Below are positions 17,792 through 27,512 of a stretch of 64,000 nt of DNA, piece after piece. The notes under the pieces were generated by a model. That model did no database searches and was not told the DNA's origin. It saw only the letters and a program-made list of their open reading frames with translations. This DNA comes from an uncultured Acidobacteriota bacterium. GTDB taxonomy: Bacteria > Acidobacteriota > Terriglobia > Bryobacterales > Bryobacteraceae. The stretch spans positions 185,901 to 249,900 of the forward strand of contig CADEFM010000008.1 of assembly GCA_902826605.1 (NCBI GenBank), written 5' to 3'. Each line of letters starts with the position of its first letter. The stretch's first letter is position 1. A program made the translations under genes and the position numbers.

Positions 17792-18891
17792 CGCCCTATT
17801 TGGATCTGGCGCAGGCGACCGCAGAACTCAGGCCTGAAATCGATGATGCCATACGGCGCGTGCTCGATTCAGGATGTTACATCGGCGGAAGCGAGGTGGA
17901 TGCGTTTGAAACGGAGTTCGGCGCCTACTGCGGCGCAAGTTACGTGGTGGGAGTCGCGAGCGGCCTCGACGCCCTCATTCTTATGTTGAAGGGGATGAAT
18001 ATCGGCGCGGACGCGGAGGTGATTGTCCCGTCCAATACCTATATCGCGACGTGGCTCGCGGTTTCGGCCGTGGGAGCGAGGCCCGTTCCAGTGGAGCCAT
18101 CAATAGCGACCTACAACCTTGATCCGGATCGCGTGGAGCAAGCCGTGACCGCACGCACACGGGCCATCCTGGCAGTGCATTTGTACGGACAGCAGGCCCC
18201 CCTGAGCCCATTGGCGAAAATCGCGGAACGGCACGGCCTGGAACTGCTAACCGACTCGGCACAGGCTCACGGAATTCCTTGCGGGGCGCATACGGCGGCT
18301 TTCAGTTTTTATCCAACCAAGAATCTGGGAGCACTGGGCGACGCGGGGGCGGTCAGCACTCAGAATCCACGCCTGGCAGAAAGGATTCGGATTTTGGCGA
18401 ACTACGGATCGCGCCAGAAAAACCAAAATGAAGTCCGGGGTATGAATTCACGCCTCGATCCGCTCCATGCCGCGGTGCTCCGCGTAAAACTCAAATATCT
18501 CGACATCTGGAACACGCGACGAAGCAAGATCGCAGCGCGTTACCTGCGCGAACTGAGGGGAGTATGCGGTCTGATCTTGCCCGAGGTCGCCGAAGGATCT
18601 GACTCGGTTTGGCACGTTTTCGCGGTGCGCCATCCACAGCGTCACATGCTCGCGCGGGAATTGCATGAAAGCGGCGTCGGCACACAGGTTCACTATCCTG
18701 CCCCCCCACATTTATCGGCAGCCTATCGTGACGCAGGCTACCGCCGCGGAGATTTTCCTCTTGCGGAGGAGATCGCCGGCACGGAATTGAGCCTTCCCCT
18801 GCATCCGCATTTAACGAGCGAACAAGTGGACAACGTCATTCACTCGGTGCGCCGCGCGGCAAACCGGCAAACCTCCGGGGCCGCCGCATGA
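17788..18891 (+). CDS. PLP sugar aminotransferase, DegT/DnrJ/EryC1 family (FdtB-like)
   Basis: This 367-residue enzyme begins at an ATG overlapping the preceding stop (ATGA). The fold-type I features are clear: VASGLDALILMLKG near the cofactor site, the TDSAQAHG aspartate, and the Schiff-base lysine at residue 178 in FYPTKNLGALGDAGAV. Coupled to the upstream ketoisomerase, it most likely aminates the 3-keto group of a dTDP-6-deoxyhexose to give a 3-amino-3,6-dideoxy sugar. dTDP-glucose synthesis genes (rmlA/rmlB) are not in this window and would have to act from elsewhere. Confidence 0.9.
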   Translation: MTPYLDLAQATAELRPEIDDAIRRVLDSGCYIGGSEVDAFETEFGAYCGASYVVGVASGLDALILMLKGMNIGADAEVIVPSNTYIATWLAVSAVGARPVPVEPSIATYNLDPDRVEQAVTARTRAILAVHLYGQQAPLSPLAKIAERHGLELLTDSAQAHGIPCGAHTAAFSFYPTKNLGALGDAGAVSTQNPRLAERIRILANYGSRQKNQNEVRGMNSRLDPLHAAVLRVKLKYLDIWNTRRSKIAARYLRELRGVCGLILPEVAEGSDSVWHVFAVRHPQRHMLARELHESGVGTQVHYPAPPHLSAAYRDAGYRRGDFPLAEEIAGTELSLPLHPHLTSEQVDNVIHSVRRAANRQTSGAAA

Positions 18892-20282
18892 GTTCGCTCG
18901 CGCTCGGCGCCGTACCGGCTTGGCGGGTGCGTTGGCAGCCATTGCTTAGCTCAATGGCGAAAAGTGGCACTGGGGCTCTCATCAGCGGACTGCTCATGGC
19001 CGTGGCGAACAAACTTCTTGCCACTACGGGAGGCCCTGCTACGGTAGCAGTACTCGCTACATTGCAAAACATTCGCCAAGCGGCCGTGGTCGTAGCCACA
19101 GGCAATGGGCAAACGGCGCTAATTCAGGGCGCGTGCGCGCTCGACGGCCAGTGCCGCCGTGAGTTCTTGCGCACCATTGCTGTCTGGTCTCTGATCGCGA
19201 CAGCATCCGTTGGGATGGCGCTGATCGTCGCCCCCGCGGCGTTTGCGCGATGGACCGGTCTGCCGGATGGCGGCGAACCGCTGCTCGCTTGGATGGCGAT
19301 TCCCGTCACCGTGTCGGTGGCATTCGTCTATGCCGCCGCGCTGCTGAGCGCGCTGGGCCAGGCGGGCCGCGTGGCAACCGTGCAGACCATCGTTGCGTTG
19401 GTCATGGCTTGCGGAGCGTGGCCGGCGGCGCGGGCGGCAAGATCAGGACATTTGGAATCCCTAGTACTGCTGTTGTTCGCAACCGCTGCTGCGAGCGTCG
19501 CTTTGGCACTCATTGCGCTTTGGCGGCTTCGAGGCACCTGCCGTGAATGGATCAGAGGAACGGGCCGCTGGTGGTCTGCGGACGCGCTTCGGCGTTTCCT
19601 ATCCGTTTCCGGTGTGCTGCTCATTACCGGGTGTGTGGCGGCCGCAAGCGTGGTGCAGGTGCGCTCCCGCATTCTGGCCACCCAGGGCGTGGAGGTCACC
19701 GGGCACTTTGATGCGGCGTGGAGCATCAGCATGAATCAGGTCACGCTCGTGCTGGCATCCCTGCAGACGTATGCCCTTCCCTCACTGGCCAAAGCCCGCA
19801 CCGGCGAGGCGTGCGCAGCGGAACTCAGCCGATTACTTTTGGTGGCGCCGCTCTGCGCCGCGCTAACGATTAGCGTTCTCGCGCTAGGTAAAGCGCAGGT
19901 CCTGTCGCTTCTTTATTCCGAGGCGTTTCACCCAGCGGAGGCCTACCTGCGGTGGACACTGCTAGGGGATTATCTAAAGGTCACCAGTTGGATTCTCTCG
20001 ATGGCCATGTTGGCGGCAGCCGATACACGCGCTTTCCTGCTGGCCGATCTGGCGGCATACGGAACGTTTGGATTCGCCGCTTGGGCGTTAGCCGACAGGG
20101 CGGGTGCCGCGGAGGGCGCCGCAATCGCGTTTGTGGTGATGTATGGCCTGCACGCCGGCGTATGCGGATGGTATGTATTTCGACAGTCGGGACGGCGGAT
20201 CTCTCGTTCCGCCATCGTGGCCTGGGCCGGGGGGCTGGCCGCGGTGGTAGGGGTTTCCTGGTGGGCGTGGAAAATCCCGTGA
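18888..20282 (+). CDS. Wzx-like polysaccharide flippase
   Basis: This 464-residue membrane protein starts with an ATG overlapping the aminotransferase stop. Roughly a dozen hydrophobic helices run along its length (for example GALISGLLMAVANKLLATTG, GVLLITGCVAAASVVQV and FAAWALADRAGAAEGAAIAF). The N-terminal pattern is that of O-antigen translocases in the MOP superfamily. It should flip the undecaprenyl-linked repeat unit to the periplasmic side, ahead of the polymerase at 25039. Assignment rests on topology and locus context more than on a diagnostic motif. Confidence 0.82.
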   Translation: MSSLALGAVPAWRVRWQPLLSSMAKSGTGALISGLLMAVANKLLATTGGPATVAVLATLQNIRQAAVVVATGNGQTALIQGACALDGQCRREFLRTIAVWSLIATASVGMALIVAPAAFARWTGLPDGGEPLLAWMAIPVTVSVAFVYAAALLSALGQAGRVATVQTIVALVMACGAWPAARAARSGHLESLVLLLFATAAASVALALIALWRLRGTCREWIRGTGRWWSADALRRFLSVSGVLLITGCVAAASVVQVRSRILATQGVEVTGHFDAAWSISMNQVTLVLASLQTYALPSLAKARTGEACAAELSRLLLVAPLCAALTISVLALGKAQVLSLLYSEAFHPAEAYLRWTLLGDYLKVTSWILSMAMLAAADTRAFLLADLAAYGTFGFAAWALADRAGAAEGAAIAFVVMYGLHAGVCGWYVFRQSGRRISRSAIVAWAGGLAAVVGVSWWAWKIP

Positions 20283-21271
20283 ACCCGCCAGTCTCGGTGG
20301 CTATCGCGACTTTCAATCGGGCTCTCATGGTGGCGGAAGCGGTCGAGGGCGCTCTGCGGCAGTCCCACGCGCCGTGTGAGGTAGTGGTTTCCGACGACGC
20401 TTCGACCGATACCACGGTGAACGTGCTGCAGCAGCTCGCCACCGCAGACGCACGCGTGCGCGTGTTGCGTCATAGCCACAATTCTGGAGGGATCGACAAC
20501 TGGAATCACGCCATGGAGGAGACACGCGGCACCTACATCGCGTGGTGTTCGGACGACGACGTGTTCGAACCCGGGCATTTGGCGGCTTCCATCCGGTTTC
20601 TAGAGAAGCACCCAGACATCGGCCTTGTGCATTCGGGGTTTGCTGATAGGATCGATTCGCAAGAGGGCCGTGAGACAATCTATCGTCCTTTGCGCTCGTC
20701 AAAGCCCCTATTGACCAACGCAGGCAATCTGCTGTGGTACATGATCCGTTACTACGACTGGCCATTTCATCCTTCGACCATGGTCATGCGGCGAAAGGTG
20801 TGGGAACAAACCGGGCCGTTCAATCCGGCCTACTCTTTAGCGGATACCGATTGGTTTGTGCGCGCGGCAGAGCGGTTTTCAATCGTGCTATTGCCTCGTC
20901 ACGGGGTTCTGAATCGACGCCATGCGGGTAATTGGAGCAACCGGCTTGGCAGCGCGCGCATGCAGGCGGAAATTTTTGAGATCGTCGAAAGCGCTATTGG
21001 GCGGCGCTGGCCGGCGGGGTCGCTAAAACATACCTGCTGGCGGATCGTGTGGCGGGCGAATACTCGGTTGCGGCTGCTGCTCACGGTCCGCGCAAGGATT
21101 CAGAACGGTCACGCAGAGGCAGCCGTATCGTCATGGAAGGGCCTGACGCGGCAGACCGGCCGGAAGATGCCGGTGTGGTTCGAGCAGTGGGGCGAGCGCC
21201 GCATCCGGCACGCTGCCTCACGCAGACCTTCCTGTATTGCAGACGGATTGCAATCGGTCAGCCCTCTTTAG
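20279..21271 (+). CDS. family 2 glycosyltransferase
   Basis: The GTG at 20279 overlaps the flippase stop (GTGA) and gives a 330-residue protein beginning MNPPVSVAIATFNRA, exactly where GT-A enzymes start; the frame is open further upstream but only inside the flippase. The GT2 nucleotide-sugar core is visible: VVVSDDASTDTT and the DxD-like CSDDDVFEPGH. Two later regions, FHPSTMVMRRKVWEQTG and LADTDWFVRAAE, match the acceptor half. It should add one sugar to the lipid-linked unit on the cytoplasmic face. Donor and acceptor cannot be told from sequence. Confidence 0.88.
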   Translation: MNPPVSVAIATFNRALMVAEAVEGALRQSHAPCEVVVSDDASTDTTVNVLQQLATADARVRVLRHSHNSGGIDNWNHAMEETRGTYIAWCSDDDVFEPGHLAASIRFLEKHPDIGLVHSGFADRIDSQEGRETIYRPLRSSKPLLTNAGNLLWYMIRYYDWPFHPSTMVMRRKVWEQTGPFNPAYSLADTDWFVRAAERFSIVLLPRHGVLNRRHAGNWSNRLGSARMQAEIFEIVESAIGRRWPAGSLKHTCWRIVWRANTRLRLLLTVRARIQNGHAEAAVSSWKGLTRQTGRKMPVWFEQWGERRIRHAASRRPSCIADGLQSVSPL

Positions 21272-21273
21272 TC

Positions 21274-23034
21274 ATGTGCGCCATCGCTGGTTGGATCAGT
21301 AGCGTGCCTGTCGAGGCGCGGAAGATGCAAATCATGCTGGCGGCGCAGAGCCATCGAGGTCCGGATGGAAGCGGCACGTGGACGGAGAGATCCGGCGTGC
21401 ATGTCATGTTAGGGCATCGTCGCCTCTCTATACTCGACTTGAGCGCCGCAGGCCGTCAGCCGATGACGTCACGCGATGGGCGATTTACGTTGGTGCTTAA
21501 TGGCGAAATTTTCAACTATAAGGAACTGCGCGGGAATCTCAGCGGCCGGTTTCAGTCGTCGACTGATACGGAGGTGCTGCTCGAGGCGTGCGCCAAGTGG
21601 GGCGTCGAAAGGGCTTTACGCGCTTCCGTTGGAATGTTTGCGTTCGCGCTATGGGATGCTCGCCAGTGTCAGCTCACGCTCGCACGAGACCGTTCGGGCG
21701 AGAAACCTCTAGTTTATTTTGACGGCGGGACTACACTTGCGTTTGCTAGCGAATTGAAAGGACTGGGGGCCTTTCATCAACGGCGCGTCGATCCTCGGGC
21801 GGCCGACGCCTATCTCGCGCTCGGTTATGTTCCCGCCCCGTTGGCTATTTTTCGCGAATGCCGAAAACTGGAAGCCGGACACCTCTTAGAGTGTGCGCCC
21901 GGGGAGCCTCCTCAAGTGCGCAGATGGTGGTATCCCGAACGTGCGGTTCAACCCCGCGAAGCGCCCCTGGCGGAACGTGCCGCGCAGGTGCGGAGGTGGA
22001 CCGGCGAGGCCGTGAGCCTCCGGCTGCGTGCCGATGTACCGGTCGCCCTGTGCTTGAGTGGAGGCGTCGATTCGGCGGCCGTGGCGGCGGAGTGTGTGCG
22101 ACAAGGGACCCACCCCGAAGCGTTCACGGTGCGGTTTGCAAACGCATGTGAGAGGGACAAGGACGTGGCCGGAGCGCGAGCGACCGCGCGGCACTGTGGA
22201 CTGCGGCATGAAGTCATCACCGCCGAGCCGTTCGCGGGCGCGCATGCAATCGAACGCATGACGTGGCACTACGACGAACCGTTCGCCGATAGCTCCGCGT
22301 GGCCTTCCCTCGCGCTAGCGAAAGCGCTCGCCGGTCGTTATAAAGTGGTCCTCAACGGAGATGGCGGCGACGAGGCCTTCGGGGGATACCCGCATTATGG
22401 TCGCATTGCATGGAAGCAAGCGGCCAAAGGGCTGGCGGCGGCGGTGGGCTGGCGCGACGGATGGAGTGGCGGGAGCACCGGTATTTACGTGCAATCGAAG
22501 GTGCTGTTCCGTTCCGACCAGCGCGCGCTCCTGCTGAATGGTCACGGCTTAGGAAATGCGCTCGATTCCCTGCCCGTACTCGCGGCTGCTGGTTCGCGCT
22601 TCAAACAAACGGGTGCACTGAAGCGAGCTCTGTGGATCGATCGCCACCTCCATTTGGCCAACGGACTGACCTACAAGACCGACATTGCATTCGGTGCGTT
22701 TGGAATAGAAGCCCGCTCGCCCTTTCTCGATCATCGTCTGGTCGAATGGGCCCAGCAGTTGTCGCAAATCGATTTGGTGCGAGGATCCCAAAGTAAGTAC
22801 TTGCTGCGGAAAGCGTATCGCGGCGAACTGCCCGCCGCAGTGCTCGATGGAGCCAAGCGCGGATTCGGAGCTCCCATCCAAGACTGGCTGCAGGGTCCCC
22901 TGCGGTCGTGGGCCATGGATATGGTGCCCTGCCCTCTTTTTGAGATGCGGCAACAGCGCGAATGCAAAGGACAACGGCTGTGGACTCTGGCAATTTTTGC
23001 CCAATGGGCGCGGCAATGGAAGGCGACATGGTAG
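21274..23034 (+). CDS. asnB: asparagine synthase-like glutamine amidotransferase
   Basis: The preferred ATG at 21274 puts Cys2 (MCAIAGW) at the mature N-terminus, as class II glutamine amidotransferases require; a longer open frame upstream only overlaps the previous gene. The 586-residue protein has the glutaminase domain (SHRGPDGSG, RLSILD, FNYKEL) followed by the ATP-pyrophosphatase domain with LSGGVDSAAVA and NGDGGDEAFGGYP. In polysaccharide loci such enzymes often amidate uronic acids rather than make free asparagine; which applies here is not decided by sequence. The next gene overlaps its stop. Confidence 0.88.
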   Translation: MCAIAGWISSVPVEARKMQIMLAAQSHRGPDGSGTWTERSGVHVMLGHRRLSILDLSAAGRQPMTSRDGRFTLVLNGEIFNYKELRGNLSGRFQSSTDTEVLLEACAKWGVERALRASVGMFAFALWDARQCQLTLARDRSGEKPLVYFDGGTTLAFASELKGLGAFHQRRVDPRAADAYLALGYVPAPLAIFRECRKLEAGHLLECAPGEPPQVRRWWYPERAVQPREAPLAERAAQVRRWTGEAVSLRLRADVPVALCLSGGVDSAAVAAECVRQGTHPEAFTVRFANACERDKDVAGARATARHCGLRHEVITAEPFAGAHAIERMTWHYDEPFADSSAWPSLALAKALAGRYKVVLNGDGGDEAFGGYPHYGRIAWKQAAKGLAAAVGWRDGWSGGSTGIYVQSKVLFRSDQRALLLNGHGLGNALDSLPVLAAAGSRFKQTGALKRALWIDRHLHLANGLTYKTDIAFGAFGIEARSPFLDHRLVEWAQQLSQIDLVRGSQSKYLLRKAYRGELPAAVLDGAKRGFGAPIQDWLQGPLRSWAMDMVPCPLFEMRQQRECKGQRLWTLAIFAQWARQWKATW

Positions 23035-24002
23035 CAGCGGATTGTCAAATCACGCCGTGCGTCACGGTTCTCATGACGGTGTACGATACACCGCCCAGAC
23101 TGCTCCGTCAGGCGATTGCATCCATCCGCAACCAGACCTTTGGCGACTTTGAATTTCTCATTCTCGACGACGGCAGCAAGCAGCAGGCGACACATGCCGT
23201 GCTCCGGCAGGAGGCCGCAAACGATTCGCGCATTCGTCTCCTGTGGGAACCGCATCGCGGTCTTACGCGGTCGCTCAATCGCTGCTTGCAAGCGGCCCAG
23301 GGCGTGTGGATCGCGCGGCAAGACGCGGATGACTGGAGCGCTCCCGAGCGGTTGGAGCGGCAGCTTGAATTCTTAGAATCACATCCGGAACGGGGCCTCT
23401 GCGGCACCGCCGCATGGACACACCGCCATGACGGGCGGCCGTTGTGGCCCATTCTTATGCCGCTGTCGCACACGGACATTCTTGCGGCGTTTCCTTCGCG
23501 GAATCCCTTCGTGCACGGCTCCGCGGTGTTCCGAGCGGAGACAGCCCGGGCGCTGGGGGGATACCGGGAAGAGTTTACTTGTTCGCAAGATTACGATTTT
23601 TTCTGGAGGATGGCAGAGTGTGTGCAAACGGCCAACCTGCCCGCAGCGCTCTACCATTACCGTTATACAGGCAATGCGGTAAGCGTCGGGCATGCGGCTG
23701 AGCAGGAGCAGGCGCACCGTGCTGCGCGCCAACTGGCAGATGATCGGGGAGCCGGCCGCCGGGAGGATGTGGCATCGGCACTCGGCCGAGCGGGTATCGA
23801 ACTCGCGGCCTGCGATGGAGCGCTCCGCGCAGCTTTCAAACAGGCGGACCACCGGATGCTGGCGGGAGACTTTGGCGGCGCGGGGCGGGACTTCGTTCGA
23901 TTGCTTCGCATGCATCCGGACAGGCGCATTGCTTGGGGCAAGTTCGCCCGCTGGGCGCTATTTTCAACGATTCCCCAGGCGCGGAGGGCCTGTTTTCGAT
24001 GA
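23028..24002 (+). CDS. family 2 glycosyltransferase
   Basis: The ATG at 23028 overlaps the amidotransferase stop and has GGAAGG at good distance; an in-frame ATG at 22962 lies deep in the preceding gene. The protein has about 324 residues. GT-A signatures are CVTVLMTVYDTPPRLLRQA, FLILDDGSKQQ and the metal-binding ARQDADDWSAPERL, followed by CSQDYDFFWRMAE. It should be a cytosolic, membrane-associated transferase working on the repeat unit. The C-terminal 90 residues are helical and not assigned. The stop overlaps the next start (ATGATG). Confidence 0.87.
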   Translation: MVAADCQITPCVTVLMTVYDTPPRLLRQAIASIRNQTFGDFEFLILDDGSKQQATHAVLRQEAANDSRIRLLWEPHRGLTRSLNRCLQAAQGVWIARQDADDWSAPERLERQLEFLESHPERGLCGTAAWTHRHDGRPLWPILMPLSHTDILAAFPSRNPFVHGSAVFRAETARALGGYREEFTCSQDYDFFWRMAECVQTANLPAALYHYRYTGNAVSVGHAAEQEQAHRAARQLADDRGAGRREDVASALGRAGIELAACDGALRAAFKQADHRMLAGDFGGAGRDFVRLLRMHPDRRIAWGKFARWALFSTIPQARRACFR

Positions 24003-25039
24003 TGGGCGCGGGAGCTGGTACTCAAAAGGAACAAACTCCTCTTCGCGTGCTGTTCGTGATTCCAGGAGAAGGCCTCGGGAGTTCCATGATTTTTGCGTTG
24101 CGCCAAGCCGATAGCCTGCGCAGGTGCGGCGTGGAGGTTCAGCTCTTTTATCTGCGTTCGCGAACATCGCCCTCGCTGCTGATTCAGGAATGGCGGCGCT
24201 TTAGGCGAGAGCAAACAGCCTTCCGGGCGCATGTGGTGCACGCTCATTTCGGAACCATGACCGGCCTATTCGCCGCCTGCGCGGCAGGCCTGACGCCGCT
24301 GGTCATTACTTATCGTGGCAGCGACTTGAACTCGGATCGCGGGCACGGCTCGCCGTCGAGAAGCGCAGCGGGCCGGTTCTTGTCGCAGTTGGCCGCGCTC
24401 CGTGCGCAGCGCATCGTGTGCGTAAGCCGGCAATTGAAAGACCAGCTATGGTGGCGGCGTCACATAGCCGTGGTGCATCCGAGCGGCGTGGAGCCGGACT
24501 CTTTTTGTCCGGAACCCCAGCAGTTGGCCCGGCAGCGGTTGAGATGGAAGTCCGGAGATCGGGTCGTGCTATTCAACGCGGGCCACAATCCACGAATTAA
24601 ACGCCTCGATCTGGCCCGCGCCGCCATCCAGATCGCTCGGAATTTAATACCGGATGTGCGCCTAAACGTTCTAGATGGATCCATTCCTCCTGCCACCATG
24701 CCCTCCTACATGAATGCGGCGGATTGTCTGTTGCTTACCAGCGACGCCGAGGGATCTCCCACCGTGATACAGGAGGCACTCGCCTGCAATTTGCCGGTGG
24801 TGAGTGTCGATGTGGGCGATACTGCGCACCAGCTGCGGGGAGTGCAAGGGACGCGCATTGTCGCGCGGGATGCGGAAGCGCTCGGCCAAGCCCTGGCGAG
24901 TTTGTTGGCTCACGGGGGGCGGAGCGCCGGCCGTGAACGGATTCTGGAGTTTTCTTCGCTGCAAATCGCGCGGGAACTGACGGGGATTTATGAATCCCTT
25001 GCAGCGCCCATTCGAGACCGCAAAAGGCGGGCCGCATAG
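23999..25039 (+). CDS. family 4 glycosyltransferase (GT-B fold)
   Basis: ATG 23999 overlaps the previous stop by four bases; ATG 24002 is equally possible, and an earlier in-frame ATG at 23933 is unlikely. The protein, about 346 residues, shows a GT-B arrangement: an N-terminal half with AHVVHAHFGTMTGLFAA and YRGSD, and a C-terminal GT1-type half with NAGHNPRIKRLDLA and the donor-binding SDAEGSPTVIQEALACNLPV. The EGSPxxxxEA pattern is the retaining GT4 hallmark. It should extend the repeat unit. Confidence 0.88.
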   Translation: MMGAGAGTQKEQTPLRVLFVIPGEGLGSSMIFALRQADSLRRCGVEVQLFYLRSRTSPSLLIQEWRRFRREQTAFRAHVVHAHFGTMTGLFAACAAGLTPLVITYRGSDLNSDRGHGSPSRSAAGRFLSQLAALRAQRIVCVSRQLKDQLWWRRHIAVVHPSGVEPDSFCPEPQQLARQRLRWKSGDRVVLFNAGHNPRIKRLDLARAAIQIARNLIPDVRLNVLDGSIPPATMPSYMNAADCLLLTSDAEGSPTVIQEALACNLPVVSVDVGDTAHQLRGVQGTRIVARDAEALGQALASLLAHGGRSAGRERILEFSSLQIARELTGIYESLAAPIRDRKRRAA

Positions 25040-26463
25040 TGGAATATTTCGCGTTGCTGGGGTTGTCAACCGCCGCCATTGCCGTCCTCGCCGTGATTCT
25101 GTACTTCAAGAACGGGGATGCGGGAATCATCGTCGGTGTTGGCGCACTCTACTACTGGTCGCTGTATGGGGCCTGGTCGATCCTGATCGACAAGACCGGA
25201 GGATCGAGCGGCAAGCACTACCAATATCTGGAAAACAAGCTGTTCGCCATTTCGCTCGACGACTCTTACTTGGCGGCATTGGCGCTCTACGCGGGCTTTA
25301 TTCTCATAATCGAGCTGACCCTGCTGGCAGGCGTATACAGGCGGCGCGGAACATGGGGACGAGTTAGTGGCCGTGCTTCAAGGCGGCTGCTCTTGCGGCA
25401 CGAACCGATTCTCATCATTGGATTCGCGGCGGCGCTCGGCAGTTTCCTTCTGATGCAGAGTAAGCTCACCACGGCCTGGACTCTGCAAGCATCCGCCTAT
25501 TCCTATACCCGCGCACAGCCGGATCAGTGGTTCACGTTACATCAGGTGCTGAACCGCATTGCGTTAGTGCCTCCGGCCATTGGAATGGCGGGGCTGCTGG
25601 CGGGCCGGCAATCCCGCTATTTCATTAGCGTGACGAGGAGTTATACGTGGGCAGCCTATGCCGTATTGGCTTGCGGCATGGCCGCTTTCACATTTGTTCT
25701 GGGAAACAAGAATGAAGTACTTACCGCCATGCTGGCCGGTTTCCTGGCCTATATCGGCTCGGTGGATCGAAAGCGATGGGGCAGAGTAGCCCTGGCAGCC
25801 GTATGCGCGATTTGGTTTCTTTACGCTATTGATTTCTTCCGCGCAACCCCGGTTTCTTCGATGCAAGAGGACCTGGGGAGGCGGCTCGCGGAAACCACCG
25901 GCGCCGCGGATTTCGTCCGTTCTAGCAATGAGGCGTTTGGCGCACATTTTTCGATGTACGGGGTATTGGCAGCGCACGTCGCGCCGAATTTCGGGTACAG
26001 CCTCTACAGTCTGGCGTGTTCGGTCATCCCGCGAATTCTGTGGCCCGGCCGCCCGGACGACATCTACATTTACTATGTCGAAAATGTCGGGGCGATTCAG
26101 AACCAGGGTTATTCCCTGCATCACGCCACGGGTTGGTATTTGAACTTTGGCGTCACCGGGGTGGCGCTTGGCGCATTGCTGATGGGACTGATCTGGGCTG
26201 CATGTCTGAACGCCCGGAGCCGCGTCACCCGGCACTCCGGCTTGTTCTTCCGGTTGTTCGCGATCGTCGCGCCGTGGGTATTCGCGGCCGGGCTGCCGCC
26301 CCTGTTAAGAGCCGGGCCCGAAGGCTACAAAGGCGCGTTCATAGAAAGCGTTCTTTTACCGGTGGGCGTGCTGTTATTCGCGTGCAGACCGGCCAGGATT
26401 CGCGTACCCAAACCCCGCTTTCGATCCCGCGGCGGTTGGATTCTCGAAGGTGGCGCACGGTGA
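25039..26463 (+). CDS. Wzy-like O-antigen/EPS polymerase
   Basis: This 474-residue membrane protein begins with GTG sharing one base with the previous stop (TAGTG). It has about ten to twelve hydrophobic helices and a long periplasmic-type loop near residues 280-380, rich in charged residues, preceding YVENVGAIQNQGYSLHHATG. This layout is typical of oligosaccharide repeat-unit polymerases, which lack strong sequence signatures. Position between glycosyltransferase genes and with a flippase upstream supports the call. A second polymerase/ligase candidate lies at 33849. Confidence 0.78.
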   Translation: MEYFALLGLSTAAIAVLAVILYFKNGDAGIIVGVGALYYWSLYGAWSILIDKTGGSSGKHYQYLENKLFAISLDDSYLAALALYAGFILIIELTLLAGVYRRRGTWGRVSGRASRRLLLRHEPILIIGFAAALGSFLLMQSKLTTAWTLQASAYSYTRAQPDQWFTLHQVLNRIALVPPAIGMAGLLAGRQSRYFISVTRSYTWAAYAVLACGMAAFTFVLGNKNEVLTAMLAGFLAYIGSVDRKRWGRVALAAVCAIWFLYAIDFFRATPVSSMQEDLGRRLAETTGAADFVRSSNEAFGAHFSMYGVLAAHVAPNFGYSLYSLACSVIPRILWPGRPDDIYIYYVENVGAIQNQGYSLHHATGWYLNFGVTGVALGALLMGLIWAACLNARSRVTRHSGLFFRLFAIVAPWVFAAGLPPLLRAGPEGYKGAFIESVLLPVGVLLFACRPARIRVPKPRFRSRGGWILEGGAR

Positions 26464-27512
26464 GCGCTCACTCTGCTTGCATGCCATTCGTCTCCGTCAT
26501 CGTCCCGTGCCGGAATGAAAGACCTTTCGTCGGACAGTGTCTCGATTCGATCCTGGCGGGCGACTATCCGGCGGATCGCATGGAGGTTCTGGTCGCGGAC
26601 GGCGACAGCACGGACGGGACCACGACCCTCGTCGATCACTACGCCGCGCGCGACACGCGCGTGCGCAGGATTCACAATCCGCGGCGTTCTACGCCGTGGG
26701 CGCTGAACATCGCGATCGGAGAAGCGCGCGGAGCGATTGTCGCGCGCGTCGATGCGCATGCGGCTGTGGCGCCCGATTACCTCCGGCGCTGCGTGGAAAC
26801 TTTGATCACCTCCGATGCCGACAACGTGGGCGGCGTGATGCGCACACGGGCCCGCGATCCCGGGTGGTGTTCGGAAGCCATCGTCGAGTCGCTGGGTCAT
26901 CGTTTCGGCGTGGGTAATTCTTATTTTCGAATTGGATCGGAGGAACCGCGCTGGGTGGACACCGTGTTTGGAGGCTGCTGGCGGCGCGGGGTATTCGACC
27001 GCGTGGGACGATTTCATCCAGACCTCGAGTGCAGCCAGGACATGGAATTCAGCCTGCGACTCAAAGCCGCGGGAGGCCGCACGCTGCTCGCGCCGGCGAT
27101 CCGCAGCGACTATTTCGCCCGGTCGCGGCTTTTCTCTTTCGTGCGCCACAATTTTCGCAATGGCGAATGGGCCATACTGCCATTTGTCTACAGCGCCATC
27201 ATGCCGGTTTCGACGCGCCATTTGATCCCCTTGTTTTTCGTGGCCGCGCTTACGCTCGCGGGGGCCCTGGCGCCGTGGACGATTTGGCCATTGATTATAG
27301 TGAGCATTCCCTACGTGTTGGTTAACGTGGCGGTGTCACTCCTCATCACCATCAGGCGGGGCAGGCCCAAGTTGGCGCTGGCGCTGCCGCTTTCGTTTTT
27401 CGTACTCCACCTGGGCTATGGATTCGGAAGCATCTCAGGGCTGGCTCGCGCGATGGTAGTTCTTCTGCGCCGTCGCCGCAGCGGGCGCGGAGCCCCACGT
27501 GAGAAAACATGA
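26460..27512 (+). CDS. membrane-bound family 2 glycosyltransferase, ExoA-like
   Basis: The GTG at 26460 overlaps the polymerase stop (GTGA) and gives about 350 residues; ATG 26481 is a close alternative. The N-terminal GT-A domain shows PFVSVIVPCRNERPFV, LVADGDSTDGT and VARVDAHAAVAPDYL, and the later SQDMEFSLRLKAAGG. Three hydrophobic helices at the C-terminus (from IPLFFVAALTLAGALAP on) anchor it in the membrane, as in ExoA of succinoglycan synthesis. It should extend the lipid-linked oligosaccharide. Confidence 0.87.
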   Translation: MSAHSACMPFVSVIVPCRNERPFVGQCLDSILAGDYPADRMEVLVADGDSTDGTTTLVDHYAARDTRVRRIHNPRRSTPWALNIAIGEARGAIVARVDAHAAVAPDYLRRCVETLITSDADNVGGVMRTRARDPGWCSEAIVESLGHRFGVGNSYFRIGSEEPRWVDTVFGGCWRRGVFDRVGRFHPDLECSQDMEFSLRLKAAGGRTLLAPAIRSDYFARSRLFSFVRHNFRNGEWAILPFVYSAIMPVSTRHLIPLFFVAALTLAGALAPWTIWPLIIVSIPYVLVNVAVSLLITIRRGRPKLALALPLSFFVLHLGYGFGSISGLARAMVVLLRRRRSGRGAPREKT